DNA of 8,352 bases from an uncultured Acetatifactor sp. Lineage in GTDB: Bacteria > Bacillota > Clostridia > Lachnospirales > Lachnospiraceae. Position 1 is the first letter of the stretch. Each line of letters opens with the position of its first letter. The notes below the pieces were generated by a model. It searched no databases. It was not told the DNA's origin and saw nothing but the letters and a program-made list of their open reading frames with translations. Location of the stretch: contig CAJUGL010000093.1 in assembly GCA_910586515.1 (NCBI GenBank), positions 1-8,352 of the forward strand, read 5' to 3'. The position numbers and the translations under genes are program-made. Positions 1 to 6,692 of this stretch are shown one piece after another.

Positions 1-9
1 TCTGATATT

Positions 10-38
10 ATTATACGTTTTTGCGGGAAATATGTCAA
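10..38 (-). promoter_or_regulatory. Consensus sigma-A promoter firing leftward
   Basis: Read on the minus strand, TTGACA (33-38) is followed after exactly 17 bases by TATAAT (10-15). Both hexamers match the housekeeping consensus perfectly and the spacing is ideal. The bases upstream of the -35 box are AT-rich, as in promoters with an UP-like element. Transcription would begin around position 3 and run out of the window to the left, so the driven gene is not visible. Because the preceding minus-strand genes end at 287, this is probably the start of a separate transcript. It could encode the missing substrate-binding protein of the ABC transporter or something unrelated. Confidence 0.8.
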
Positions 39-117
39 TAAAAATGAAAAATTCCACTGAAATGATTTTATACCGAATCCCGCATAAAGGCAAGGGATTT
101 TAGCGGCAAAACCGTAA

Positions 118-134
118 TTTGTCGATTTGTCGAA
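118..134 (+). promoter_or_regulatory. Two tandem Spo0A-box-like sites
   Basis: TTTGTCGA occurs twice back to back (118-125 and 126-133). The second copy continues to TTTGTCGAA and so contains TGTCGAA (128-134), the core of the Spo0A recognition box. The first copy matches six of the seven core positions. The pair lies about 80 bases upstream of the -35 box of the leftward promoter. A seven-base match is easily met by chance; the tandem arrangement and the promoter-proximal location are what make it worth listing. Spo0A binding is inference. Confidence 0.3.
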
Positions 135-143
135 TGGCTTATC

Positions 144-206
144 GGGGTGGGGTAAATTCCTCGCAGGTGGGGTAAAAGGGGTAGACATTTTTACCCCGGG
201 GTAAAA
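144..206. repeat. GGGGTAAA repeat cluster with 18-bp palindrome
   Basis: GGTGGGGTAAA is present at 146-156 and again at 166-176, exactly 20 bases apart. GGGGTAAAA recurs at 198-206 and in inverted form at 189-197, so TTTTACCCCGGGGTAAAA (189-206) is a perfect 18-bp palindrome. A further partial copy, GGGGTA, starts at 178, again 20 bases from the copy at 198. The inverted copy at 189-197 can pair either with its neighbour at 198-206 or with the copy at 169-177, across an 11-base loop. The 20-base phasing fits regulator half-sites on one face of the helix. It lies upstream of the leftward promoter. I do not recognise the binding protein. Confidence 0.6.
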
Positions 207-245
207 GTCATCAAAATCTAACAGCGGCACAGGCGGCTTTTATGT

Positions 246-276
246 AAGGCCGGAAAGCAGAAGCTTTTTTGGCCTT
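246..276 (-). terminator. Hairpin behind the ABC permease gene, possible terminator
   Basis: AAGGCC (246-251) and GGCCTT (271-276) form a perfect six-pair outer stem. Inside it AAAGC (254-258) pairs with GCTTT (263-267) around a four-base loop. It begins 11 bases past the stop of the minus-strand permease gene, which is where a terminator of that operon would sit. A proper run of T after the stem is missing on either strand, so efficient intrinsic termination is doubtful. It may instead protect the 3' end of the message. Confidence 0.3.
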
Positions 277-286
277 TAGATCCTGA

Positions 287-1147
287 TTACATCTTGAATC
301 GTATCTTTATCTGATGCTCTATGATCTGGATGGACTTGTAGAATCCCAGAGCAATAATGCAGAGTACAATAATGCTTGTGATCACCATGTCCAACTGGAA
401 AACCTGGGAACCGTAGATGATCAGGTAACCCAGTCCTCGTCTTGCCGCCAGAAATTCCCCGATGATGACGCCCACCAGAGCCAGGCCGATGTTTACCTTG
501 GCAGTGCTCAGCAGGATGGGTACGGAGCCGGGAAGCACTACTTTGGAGAAGGCGTCCCGCCTGCTGCCCCCCAGTGTGTAAATCAGTGTGATTTTTTCCG
601 GGTCAACTTGCTGAAAGCCGGTATAAAAGCTGATGATGGAGCCGAAGACAGCCACGGACATTCCGGCCACGATGATGGTTCTGGTGCCTGTGCCGAGCCA
701 CACGATAAACAGGGGGGCCAGGGCGGATTTGGGCAGGCTGTTTAACACTACCAGATAAGGCTCCAGTATTTCGGACAGTTTGGCGGAGTACCACAGCAGC
801 GTGGAGACGGCCAGACTGCACAGCAGCACAAGCAGGAAGCTGAACAGTGTCTCGAAGAGTGTCACCCCGATATGGGATAGCATGGAATTGCTTCTGATCT
901 GCTCCACAAAGCACCGGGCCACACGACTGGGACTGGAGAAGAAAAAGCTGTCTATCCATTTCAGGTCTGCGCTGATTTCCCATAGTACCAGAAAAAAGAC
1001 AAAGATTACCGTCCTCCAGGATGCGATCTCATGGTGGTGTCTGCGGTGCTTTTTAACGAATTCTTCCTGTTTGGTCAGTTCCGCGGTTTTCTTTTTCCGG
1101 AAGGTGCTTTCGTGGGACGTTTTTCTTTTTTCAATATCAGTTTTCAT
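287..1147 (-). CDS. ABC transporter permease, NitT/TauT (SsuC/TauC-like) family
   Basis: This is a 286-residue inner-membrane subunit of an ABC importer of the nitrate/sulfonate/taurine type. A strongly charged N-terminal tail (about residues 1-44, with HRRHHH near 34-39) precedes a first membrane helix at about 46-60. Further hydrophobic segments lie at about 93-120, 140-150, 157-175, 211-235 and 255-270. The cytoplasmic EAA-type loop that docks on the ATPase is seen at about 184-210, with LGGSRRDAF and VVLPGSVP carrying the conserved Gly and Leu-Pro. The ATG start has GGGAGG (1157-1162) upstream. It overlaps the 3' end of the ATPase gene by 11 bases, so the two are translationally coupled. 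The substrate cannot be told from sequence: sulfonates, nitrate and thiamine precursors are all transported by this family. The N-terminal tail is longer and more basic than I would expect. Confidence 0.93.
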   Translation of the reverse strand: MKTDIEKRKTSHESTFRKKKTAELTKQEEFVKKHRRHHHEIASWRTVIFVFFLVLWEISADLKWIDSFFFSSPSRVARCFVEQIRSNSMLSHIGVTLFETLFSFLLVLLCSLAVSTLLWYSAKLSEILEPYLVVLNSLPKSALAPLFIVWLGTGTRTIIVAGMSVAVFGSIISFYTGFQQVDPEKITLIYTLGGSRRDAFSKVVLPGSVPILLSTAKVNIGLALVGVIIGEFLAARRGLGYLIIYGSQVFQLDMVITSIIVLCIIALGFYKSIQIIEHQIKIRFKM

Positions 1148-1904
1148 GTGTCAGATCCTCCCATAGCATATTGAAATACTGTTGGAATTCCGGTGCATTT
1201 CTGGCCGCCAGGGGCGAATCGTCCGCCAGGGTCAGACTGACGTTCACTTCGTTTTTCACCACGGCGGGGCGGCCGGAGAGGACGATGATTCTGTCCGCCA
1301 GGCTGACGGCCTCGGACAGGTCATGGGTAATGATGATCATGGTCTTTCCGGCGGCCCGGATCAGGCGGCAGATGTCTGCGGACACAAAGAGCCTGGTCTG
1401 GTAATCCAGGGCGCTGAAGGGCTCATCCAACAGGAGCATCTGCGGTTCCAGGGCCAGGGTGCGGATCAGGGCAGCCCGCTGTTTCATTCCGCCGGACAGT
1501 TCACTGGGACGTTTGTCCCGGAATTTGTCAAGTCCGTAGTCCTTCAGGAGACGTTCTACCGTGTCCAGATGTTCTTTTGTCATGGTATGATTCAATTCCA
1601 GGCCCAGGGTCACGTTGCGGTAAACCGTGCGCCACTCAAAGAGATGATCCCGCTGAAGCATATAGCCGATTTTGGGATAATGCAGAGAGCCGTCCGGATT
1701 GTTTACCGCGATGGTGCCCTCCTCAGGGGAAAGAAGACCTGCAATAATAGAAAGAAGGGTGGATTTTCCGCAGCCGCTGGGACCTACGATGGCGATAAAC
1801 TCTCCTTCGCGGACACCGAAGGAGATATTCTCGAGAGCTTTGGTCTCCCCGTGCAGGCTGTGGTAGGAATAACCGATGTTCTTTAATTCCAGGATATTTT
1901 GCAT
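1137..1904 (-). CDS. ABC transporter ATP-binding protein, NitT/TauT (SsuB/TauB-like) family
   Basis: This cytoplasmic ATPase subunit powers the permease encoded directly downstream. From the ATG at 1904 it has 255 residues, with all ABC motifs intact: Walker A GPSGCGKST (41-49), Q-loop Gln at 84, signature LSGGMKQR (136-143), Walker B MLLLDEP (156-162), D-loop SALD and the switch histidine in ITHD (194). An in-frame TTG at 1919 would add five residues. Its nearest purine-rich sequence is only about two bases away, which is too close to serve as a ribosome binding site, so the ATG is preferred although it has only a weak AGG upstream. The closest relatives by motif are SsuB/TauB-type ATPases. 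No substrate-binding protein gene is visible next to it. A hairpin at 1918-1940 lies just upstream of the start on the message. Confidence 0.94.
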   Translation of the reverse strand: MQNILELKNIGYSYHSLHGETKALENISFGVREGEFIAIVGPSGCGKSTLLSIIAGLLSPEEGTIAVNNPDGSLHYPKIGYMLQRDHLFEWRTVYRNVTLGLELNHTMTKEHLDTVERLLKDYGLDKFRDKRPSELSGGMKQRAALIRTLALEPQMLLLDEPFSALDYQTRLFVSADICRLIRAAGKTMIIITHDLSEAVSLADRIIVLSGRPAVVKNEVNVSLTLADDSPLAARNAPEFQQYFNMLWEDLTHEN

Positions 1905-1917
1905 ATAGGCCTGCTTC

Positions 1918-1940
1918 AAAGTCCTGCTTTTTCGGACTTT
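1918..1940 (-). promoter_or_regulatory. Hairpin in the 5' leader of the ABC operon
   Basis: AAAGTCC (1918-1924) and GGACTTT (1934-1940) are perfect seven-base arms around a nine-base loop. On the ABC message the structure ends 13 bases before the preferred ATG and covers the alternative TTG start, so it could affect ribosome access. The region further upstream offers only a weak -10-like TATGAT (1956-1961, minus strand) with no convincing -35 box. The start of this operon's transcript is therefore unresolved. Confidence 0.4.
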
Positions 1941-1993
1941 TAACCTTTTCTTTTTATCATAATGTATGAAGGGGAACGCAAAGGGGTTCGGTA

Positions 1994-2022
1994 TTTACTT
2001 GCGCTGTGAAAATTTTTATGGT
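1994..2022 (+). promoter_or_regulatory. Probable sigma-A promoter of the argH operon
   Basis: TTTACT (1994-1999) and TATGGT (2017-2022) each match the -35 and -10 consensus at four of six positions and are separated by an ideal 17 bases. The predicted start near 2029 gives an untranslated leader of about 80 bases before argH. The spacer contains TGAAAATTTTTAT (2007-2019), AT-rich and loosely similar to an ARG operator half-site (TGAAT plus an AT-rich centre). Arginine-dependent control is plausible for argH, but the sequence match is poor. This is the best candidate in the divergent 1905-2107 spacer. Confidence 0.55.
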
Positions 2023-2037
2023 AATATTTTGTTTAAA

Positions 2038-2078
2038 GTCCGGGAAGGAAGCGGAGAGCGTCAGCTTCCCCGGCGGAC
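2038..2078 (+). promoter_or_regulatory. Structured hairpin in the argH leader
   Basis: GTCCG (2038-2042) pairs with CGGAC (2074-2078), and inside it GGAAGC (2047-2052) pairs with GCTTCC (2064-2069). GG/CC pairs at 2043-2044 and 2070-2071 extend the inner helix. The structure fills most of the leader between the predicted transcription start and the argH ribosome binding site. There is no T run behind it, so it is not a terminator by itself. It may stabilise the message or mask a regulatory site. I do not recognise a known riboswitch or T-box class. Confidence 0.45.
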
Positions 2079-2107
2079 AACGACTATACTTGAAAGCGGA
2101 GGAGAAT

Positions 2108-3523
2108 ATGGCACAGTTATGGGGCGGCCGTTTCGTCGGAGAGACAGACAAAATGGCCTATGAGTTTAATGCTTCCATCGGTTTTGACAAACGGCTTTTT
2201 GAGGAGGATATAGAGGGCAGCGCCGCCCATGTGGCCATGCTGGCAAAGCAGGGTATCCTCACCGGGGAAGAGAGGGATGCCATCCTGCGGGGGCTTGGGG
2301 AAATCCGGGATGAAGTAAGGGCAGGCCTCCTTGAAATTGATGATACCTGTGAAGACATTCACAGTTTTGTGGAAATGCAGCTGATCGGGCGCATCGGGGA
2401 TACCGGAAAAAAACTGCACACCGGAAGAAGCCGTAATGACCAGGTGGCCCTTGATATGCGTTTGTACACCAGGAAACGGGTAGTGGGAACGGACGGGCTG
2501 CTGAAGGAGCTGCTGTCCGTAATTCTGAAGACCATGGAGGAAAATCTGGAAACCTATATGCCGGGTTTCACCCATCTTCAGAAGGCGCAGCCCACCACAC
2601 TGGCCCATCATTACGGCGCGTATTTTGAAATGTTTAAGCGTGACAGGCAGAGAATGGCGGACACTTTCCGCAGGATGAACTACTGTCCCCTTGGGGCGGG
2701 AGCTCTGGCAGGCACCACCTATCCTCTGGACAGGGAGCACACGGCTTCTCTGCTGGCATTTGCCGGTCCCACCCTCAACAGCATGGACTCCGTGTCCGAC
2801 AGGGATTATCTGATCGAATTTCTGGCTGCCCTGTCTACGGTCATGATGCATCTGAGCCGGTTCTGCGAGGAGATCATTATCTGGAATTCCAATGAATATC
2901 AGTTTGTGGAGATTGACGATGCCTATTCCACGGGCAGCAGCATTATGCCCCAGAAGAAGAATCCTGATATTGCCGAACTGGTGCGGGGCAAGACCGGGCG
3001 TGTCTACGGCGCCCTGATGGCCCTGCTCACCACCATGAAGGGCATTCCCCTGGCCTATAATAAAGATATGCAGGAGGACAAGGAACTGGCCTTTGACGCC
3101 ATGGATACGGCGGACAACTGCCTGGCGCTTTTTACCGGAATGCTGCGCACCATGAAATTCCGCAAAGAACGCATGGCGGCCAGTGCCATGAACGGCTTCA
3201 CCAACGCCACAGACGCGGCGGATTATCTGGTGGGGAAGGGCGTTCCTTTCCGGGACGCGCACGGTATTGTGGGCAGATTAGTGCTTTACTGCGTGGAAAA
3301 GAATACATCCATCGAAAAATTATCCCTGGAAGAACTGCAGACAGTCAGCGAACATTTCGGGCAAGATCTCTATGAGGCAGTTTCCCTGAAAACCTGTGTG
3401 GAAAAACGCCTGACCCTGGGCGCCCCCGGGCCGGATGCCATGAAGACAGTGATGGCTGCCCACCGGGCCTATCTGGAGGAAGAGGGATTTGCCGGGGATA
3501 CGGCGGATGGGCAGACAGAATAG
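2108..3523 (+). CDS. argH: Argininosuccinate lyase
   Basis: The enzyme cleaves argininosuccinate to arginine and fumarate, the last step of arginine synthesis, in the cytoplasm as a homotetramer of the fumarase/aspartase superfamily. The 471-residue product begins MAQLWGGRF, the standard ArgH start, and has full family length. Visible motifs are HTGRSRND (104-111), GFTHLQKAQP with the active-site His at 156, and the superfamily signature GSSIMPQKKNPD (276-287) with the catalytic serine loop. The ATG at 2108 follows GGAGGAG (2098-2104). A GTG 102 bases upstream is in frame, but it lacks a ribosome binding site and would precede the conserved start, so it was not used. argG is not in the window. 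The gene heads a closely packed plus-strand run, and asd starts 14 bases after its stop. Confidence 0.98.
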   Translation: MAQLWGGRFVGETDKMAYEFNASIGFDKRLFEEDIEGSAAHVAMLAKQGILTGEERDAILRGLGEIRDEVRAGLLEIDDTCEDIHSFVEMQLIGRIGDTGKKLHTGRSRNDQVALDMRLYTRKRVVGTDGLLKELLSVILKTMEENLETYMPGFTHLQKAQPTTLAHHYGAYFEMFKRDRQRMADTFRRMNYCPLGAGALAGTTYPLDREHTASLLAFAGPTLNSMDSVSDRDYLIEFLAALSTVMMHLSRFCEEIIIWNSNEYQFVEIDDAYSTGSSIMPQKKNPDIAELVRGKTGRVYGALMALLTTMKGIPLAYNKDMQEDKELAFDAMDTADNCLALFTGMLRTMKFRKERMAASAMNGFTNATDAADYLVGKGVPFRDAHGIVGRLVLYCVEKNTSIEKLSLEELQTVSEHFGQDLYEAVSLKTCVEKRLTLGAPGPDAMKTVMAAHRAYLEEEGFAGDTADGQTE

Positions 3524-3537
3524 CGAGGAGGAAGAAT

Positions 3538-4623
3538 ATGAGTGAAAAATTAAAGGTTGGTATTTTAGGCGGCACAGGCATGGTAGGGCAGCGGTTCATC
3601 GCCCTGTTGGAGAACCATCCCTGGTTTGATGTGACCACCATTGCGGCCAGTCCCCGGTCAGCGGGCAAAACCTATGAAGAGGCCGTGGGCGGCAGGTGGA
3701 AGATGGATACTCCCATGCCGGAGGCGGTGAAGCAGATCAGGGTCATGAATGTCAATGAGGTGGAAAACGTTGCATCCCAGGTGGACTTTGTGTTCAGCGC
3801 AGTTGACATGTCCAAGGAGGAGATCCGCAGGATCGAGGAAGACTATGCTAAAACAGAGACTCCCGTGGTCTCCAACAACAGCGCCCACAGATGGACTCCG
3901 GACGTGCCCATGATGGTGCCGGAGATCAATCCAGAACATATGGACGTTATTGCGTTTCAGAGAAAACGTCTGGGCACTGAGAAGGGCTTTGTGGCGGTGA
4001 AACCCAACTGCTCCATCCAGAGCTATGCGCCTGTGCTTACCGCATGGATGGAATACCGGCCTGTGGAGGTGGTGGCAACCACTTACCAGGCTATTTCCGG
4101 GGCGGGCAAGACTTTCCAGGACTGGCCTGAGATGGAAGGCAATATCATTCCCTACATCGGCGGGGAGGAGGAGAAGAGCGAGAAGGAGCCTCTGCGCATC
4201 TGGGGCAGGGTGGAGGGCGGCGTCATTGTTCCGGCAGAAAGCCCTGTGATCACCTGTCAGTGCATCCGCGTTCCCGTGCTGAACGGCCATACCGCTGCGG
4301 TATTTGTGAGATTTGAGAAAAAGCCCTCCAAAGAGGATCTGATCCGGAAGCTTGCGGAATTCAGCGGCGAGCCTCAGCGTCTGCAGCTGCCCAGTGCGCC
4401 GAAGCAGTTTATCCGGTATCTGGAGGAGGACAACAGGCCCCAGGTTACCATGGACGTGGACTTTGAGCGTGGCATGGGCATCAGCGTGGGACGGCTTCGG
4501 GAAGATACCGTGTATGACTATAAGTTTGTGGGCCTGTCTCACAATACGGTCAGGGGCGCGGCAGGAGGGGCGGTCCTGTGCGCGGAACTGCTGAAGGCCA
4601 ACGGATATATTGAGAAAAAATAA
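3538..4623 (+). CDS. asd: Aspartate-semialdehyde dehydrogenase, archaeal/fungal-type
   Basis: The enzyme reduces aspartyl-4-phosphate to aspartate-4-semialdehyde with NADPH, the branch point towards lysine/diaminopimelate, threonine and methionine. The 361 residues begin with a Rossmann nucleotide loop, GILGGTGMVGQR (8-19). The catalytic cysteine lies in KPNCSIQ (Cys158), the substrate region in ISGAGKTFQDWP (186-197), and the general-base histidine in VPVLNGH (His251). The PNCSIQ and SGAGKTFQDWPEM wording and the overall length point to the archaeal/fungal subfamily rather than the usual Gram-negative type. That form is common in Clostridia. The start has GAGGAGG just upstream, 14 bases behind the argH stop, so the gene is almost certainly cotranscribed. 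Nothing looks truncated. Confidence 0.97.
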   Translation: MSEKLKVGILGGTGMVGQRFIALLENHPWFDVTTIAASPRSAGKTYEEAVGGRWKMDTPMPEAVKQIRVMNVNEVENVASQVDFVFSAVDMSKEEIRRIEEDYAKTETPVVSNNSAHRWTPDVPMMVPEINPEHMDVIAFQRKRLGTEKGFVAVKPNCSIQSYAPVLTAWMEYRPVEVVATTYQAISGAGKTFQDWPEMEGNIIPYIGGEEEKSEKEPLRIWGRVEGGVIVPAESPVITCQCIRVPVLNGHTAAVFVRFEKKPSKEDLIRKLAEFSGEPQRLQLPSAPKQFIRYLEEDNRPQVTMDVDFERGMGISVGRLREDTVYDYKFVGLSHNTVRGAAGGAVLCAELLKANGYIEKK

Positions 4624-4634
4624 GGACATAAAGT

Positions 4635-6662
4635 GTGGGAAAGAAATTATTTATTGCGGAGAAGCCCAGTGTGGCCCGCGAATTTGCAAATGCTTTAAAA
4701 GTGAACACCACCTCCAGGGACGGCTATCTGGAATCTGCGGACGTGATCGTCACCTGGTGCGTGGGTCATCTGGTCACCATGAGCTATCCGGACGCCTATG
4801 ACGAGAGTTTACGGCGGTGGAGTTTTGACACGATTCCCTTCCTTCCGGAAGAATATAAATACGAAGTCATTGAAAGCTCCAGGAAGCAATATACTATTGT
4901 AAGCTCCCTGATGAAGCGCCCTGACGTGACCACCATCTATGTCTGTACGGACTCCGGGCGGGAGGGGGAGTACATATACCGCCTGGTGGAGCAGATGTCC
5001 GGCATCAGAGACAAGGAACGCAGGCGGGTGTGGATTGACTCCCAGACGGAGGAGGAGATCCTGCGGGGCATCCGGGAGGCAAAGGATTTAAAAGAATACG
5101 ACAATCTCAGCGACGCGGCCTACCTGAGAGCCAAGGAAGACTATCTCATGGGCATCAATTTTTCCCGTGTTCTCACGCTGAAATACGGTAATACGGTAAA
5201 AGATTATCTGAAACGGGACAAGGCAGTGATTTCCGTAGGCCGGGTCATGACCTGCGTACTGGGAATTATCGTAAACAGAGAGAGAGAGATACGTTCTTTC
5301 GTCAAAACTCCCTTTTACAGAGTACTGGGCAGCTTCCGTCTCCAGGACAGGAGCTTTACCGGAGAGTGGAAGGCCGTGGAGGGTTCCTCCTGGTTCGCCT
5401 CCCCCAAACTCTATAAGGACAACGGATTTCTGGAAAAAGCGGATGCGGAGAAAATGGTGGCTCATCTGAAGGAGGAACCGGTGGGGGACATTCTCCTGGA
5501 GAGCATTTCCCAAAAAAAGGAGAACAAGAATCCTCCCCTGCTGTATAATCTGGCTGAACTGCAGAACGACTGTTCCAAAATGTTCAAGATCAGCCCGGAC
5601 GAAACCCTGCGGATAGCCCAGGAGCTGTATGAGAAAAAGATGGTCACCTACCCCAGGACGGATGCCAGGGTTTTGTCCACTGCGGTGGCAAAGGAGATCC
5701 ACAAAAATATCGGCGGACTTCAGGGATTCGGGCCGGGGGCAGCTTTTGCGGCGGAGATTCTGCAGAAAGGCAGCTATAAAACCATTGCAAAGACCCGTTA
5801 TGTGAACGACAAGCAGATTACGGACCACTATGCCATCATTCCCACCGGACAGGGGCTGAACAACCTGAAAAACCTGCCGCCTCTGTCCGCCAAGGTGTAT
5901 GAGCTGATTGTCCGCAGATTCCTGAGCATCTTCTACCCTCCGGCAGTGTATCGGAAATTTGCGCTGTGCATCAAAGTGAAGGAAGAGCGGTTCTTCGCCA
6001 GTTTCAAGGTACTTGTGGAGGAAGGCTATCTGAAGGTTGCGGCAGTAAAATCCGGACAGGGGGAAGGAAAAAGCCCCCCGGCGCAGGCAGAGAAGCGCGG
6101 CGGAGACGGGGAAGAGACGGAACTCAAATGTGACGACGCCTTTATGAAACTGTTGGATTCCCTGAAAAAGGGAGCCAGACTGGAAGTGGGTTCCTATGAG
6201 ATCAAGGAGGGGGAGACCTCTCCGCCGAAACGCTACACTTCCGGAAGCATTATCCTCACCATGGAGAACGCAGGACAGTTTATCGAAGACGATGAGCTGC
6301 GTGCCCAGATCAAGGGAAGCGGCATCGGCACAAGCGCCACAAGGGCAGAGATCCTGAAGAAACTGGTGAACATTGAATACCTGGCCCTGAATAAGAAGAC
6401 ACAGACGCTGACGCCCACGCTGATGGGGGAGATGATCTATGATGTGGTGGGAAGCTCCATCAGGGCGCTACTGGACCCGGCCCTGACGGCAAGCTGGGAA
6501 AAAGGCCTCACCATGGTGGCGGACGGCGCTATCACATCCCGGGAATATATGGACAAGCTGAACGGATTTGTGGGGCGCAGGACACAGTATGTGAAGCAGC
6601 TGAACAACCAGAGGGCGCTGTTCACACAGTTTCAGGAGGCGGCCGCAAATTACACGAAATAA
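4635..6662 (+). CDS. topB: DNA topoisomerase III (type IA)
   Basis: This type IA topoisomerase cuts and rejoins one DNA strand through a tyrosine linkage and would act in decatenation and recombination-intermediate processing. The 675 residues open with the Toprim domain: LFIAEKPSVA with the catalytic Glu at 9, and TDSGREGE (105-112). The strand-cleaving tyrosine is Tyr339 in VTYPRTD. The later family motifs DHYAIIPT (397-404) and GIGTSATRAEIL (563-574) are present. The second Asp of the metal-binding DxD motif is Gly108, a variant I know from other Firmicute TopB proteins. There is no C-terminal zinc-ribbon: no CxxC pair occurs anywhere. A low-complexity Gly/Glu/Lys stretch spans about 473-496. 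The start is GTG, with AAGGA (4622-4626) eight bases upstream, overlapping the asd stop codon. The gap to asd is 11 bases. No other mobile-element gene is nearby, so a chromosomal copy is likely. Confidence 0.95.
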   Translation: MGKKLFIAEKPSVAREFANALKVNTTSRDGYLESADVIVTWCVGHLVTMSYPDAYDESLRRWSFDTIPFLPEEYKYEVIESSRKQYTIVSSLMKRPDVTTIYVCTDSGREGEYIYRLVEQMSGIRDKERRRVWIDSQTEEEILRGIREAKDLKEYDNLSDAAYLRAKEDYLMGINFSRVLTLKYGNTVKDYLKRDKAVISVGRVMTCVLGIIVNREREIRSFVKTPFYRVLGSFRLQDRSFTGEWKAVEGSSWFASPKLYKDNGFLEKADAEKMVAHLKEEPVGDILLESISQKKENKNPPLLYNLAELQNDCSKMFKISPDETLRIAQELYEKKMVTYPRTDARVLSTAVAKEIHKNIGGLQGFGPGAAFAAEILQKGSYKTIAKTRYVNDKQITDHYAIIPTGQGLNNLKNLPPLSAKVYELIVRRFLSIFYPPAVYRKFALCIKVKEERFFASFKVLVEEGYLKVAAVKSGQGEGKSPPAQAEKRGGDGEETELKCDDAFMKLLDSLKKGARLEVGSYEIKEGETSPPKRYTSGSIILTMENAGQFIEDDELRAQIKGSGIGTSATRAEILKKLVNIEYLALNKKTQTLTPTLMGEMIYDVVGSSIRALLDPALTASWEKGLTMVADGAITSREYMDKLNGFVGRRTQYVKQLNNQRALFTQFQEAAANYTK

Positions 6663-6692
6663 TGACTTTTTGAGAGGAGGATTGCGTCTAAA

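Noticed and set aside
1905..1919. TTG at 1919 as the start of the ABC ATPase
   Set aside because: The nearest AGGA is only about two bases away and the codon lies in a hairpin arm; the ATG at 1904 fits family starts better.
1920..2000. Thiamine-pyrophosphate riboswitch upstream of the ABC transporter
   Set aside because: Some NitT/TauT relatives carry thiamine precursors, so I looked for the CTGAGA-type core; it is absent and the leader is too short.
2006..2107. Longer argH start at the GTG at 2006
   Set aside because: No ribosome binding site precedes it, it overlaps the predicted promoter, and the conserved ArgH start MAQLWGGRF is placed by a strong site at 2098-2104.
2117..3262. A 381-codon open frame on the minus strand opposite argH
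   Set aside because: It lies entirely inside a clear argH gene, has no ribosome binding site or recognisable motif, and follows from the GC-rich third codon positions of the real gene.
3658..4629. A 323-codon open frame on the minus strand opposite asd
   Set aside because: It is a shadow of asd; the composition is rich in His, Leu and Arg without any domain, and the sense gene is complete.
4635..6662. topB as part of a conjugative element
   Set aside because: No relaxase, type IV secretion, integrase or repeat boundary is present, and the flanks are housekeeping genes at operon spacing.
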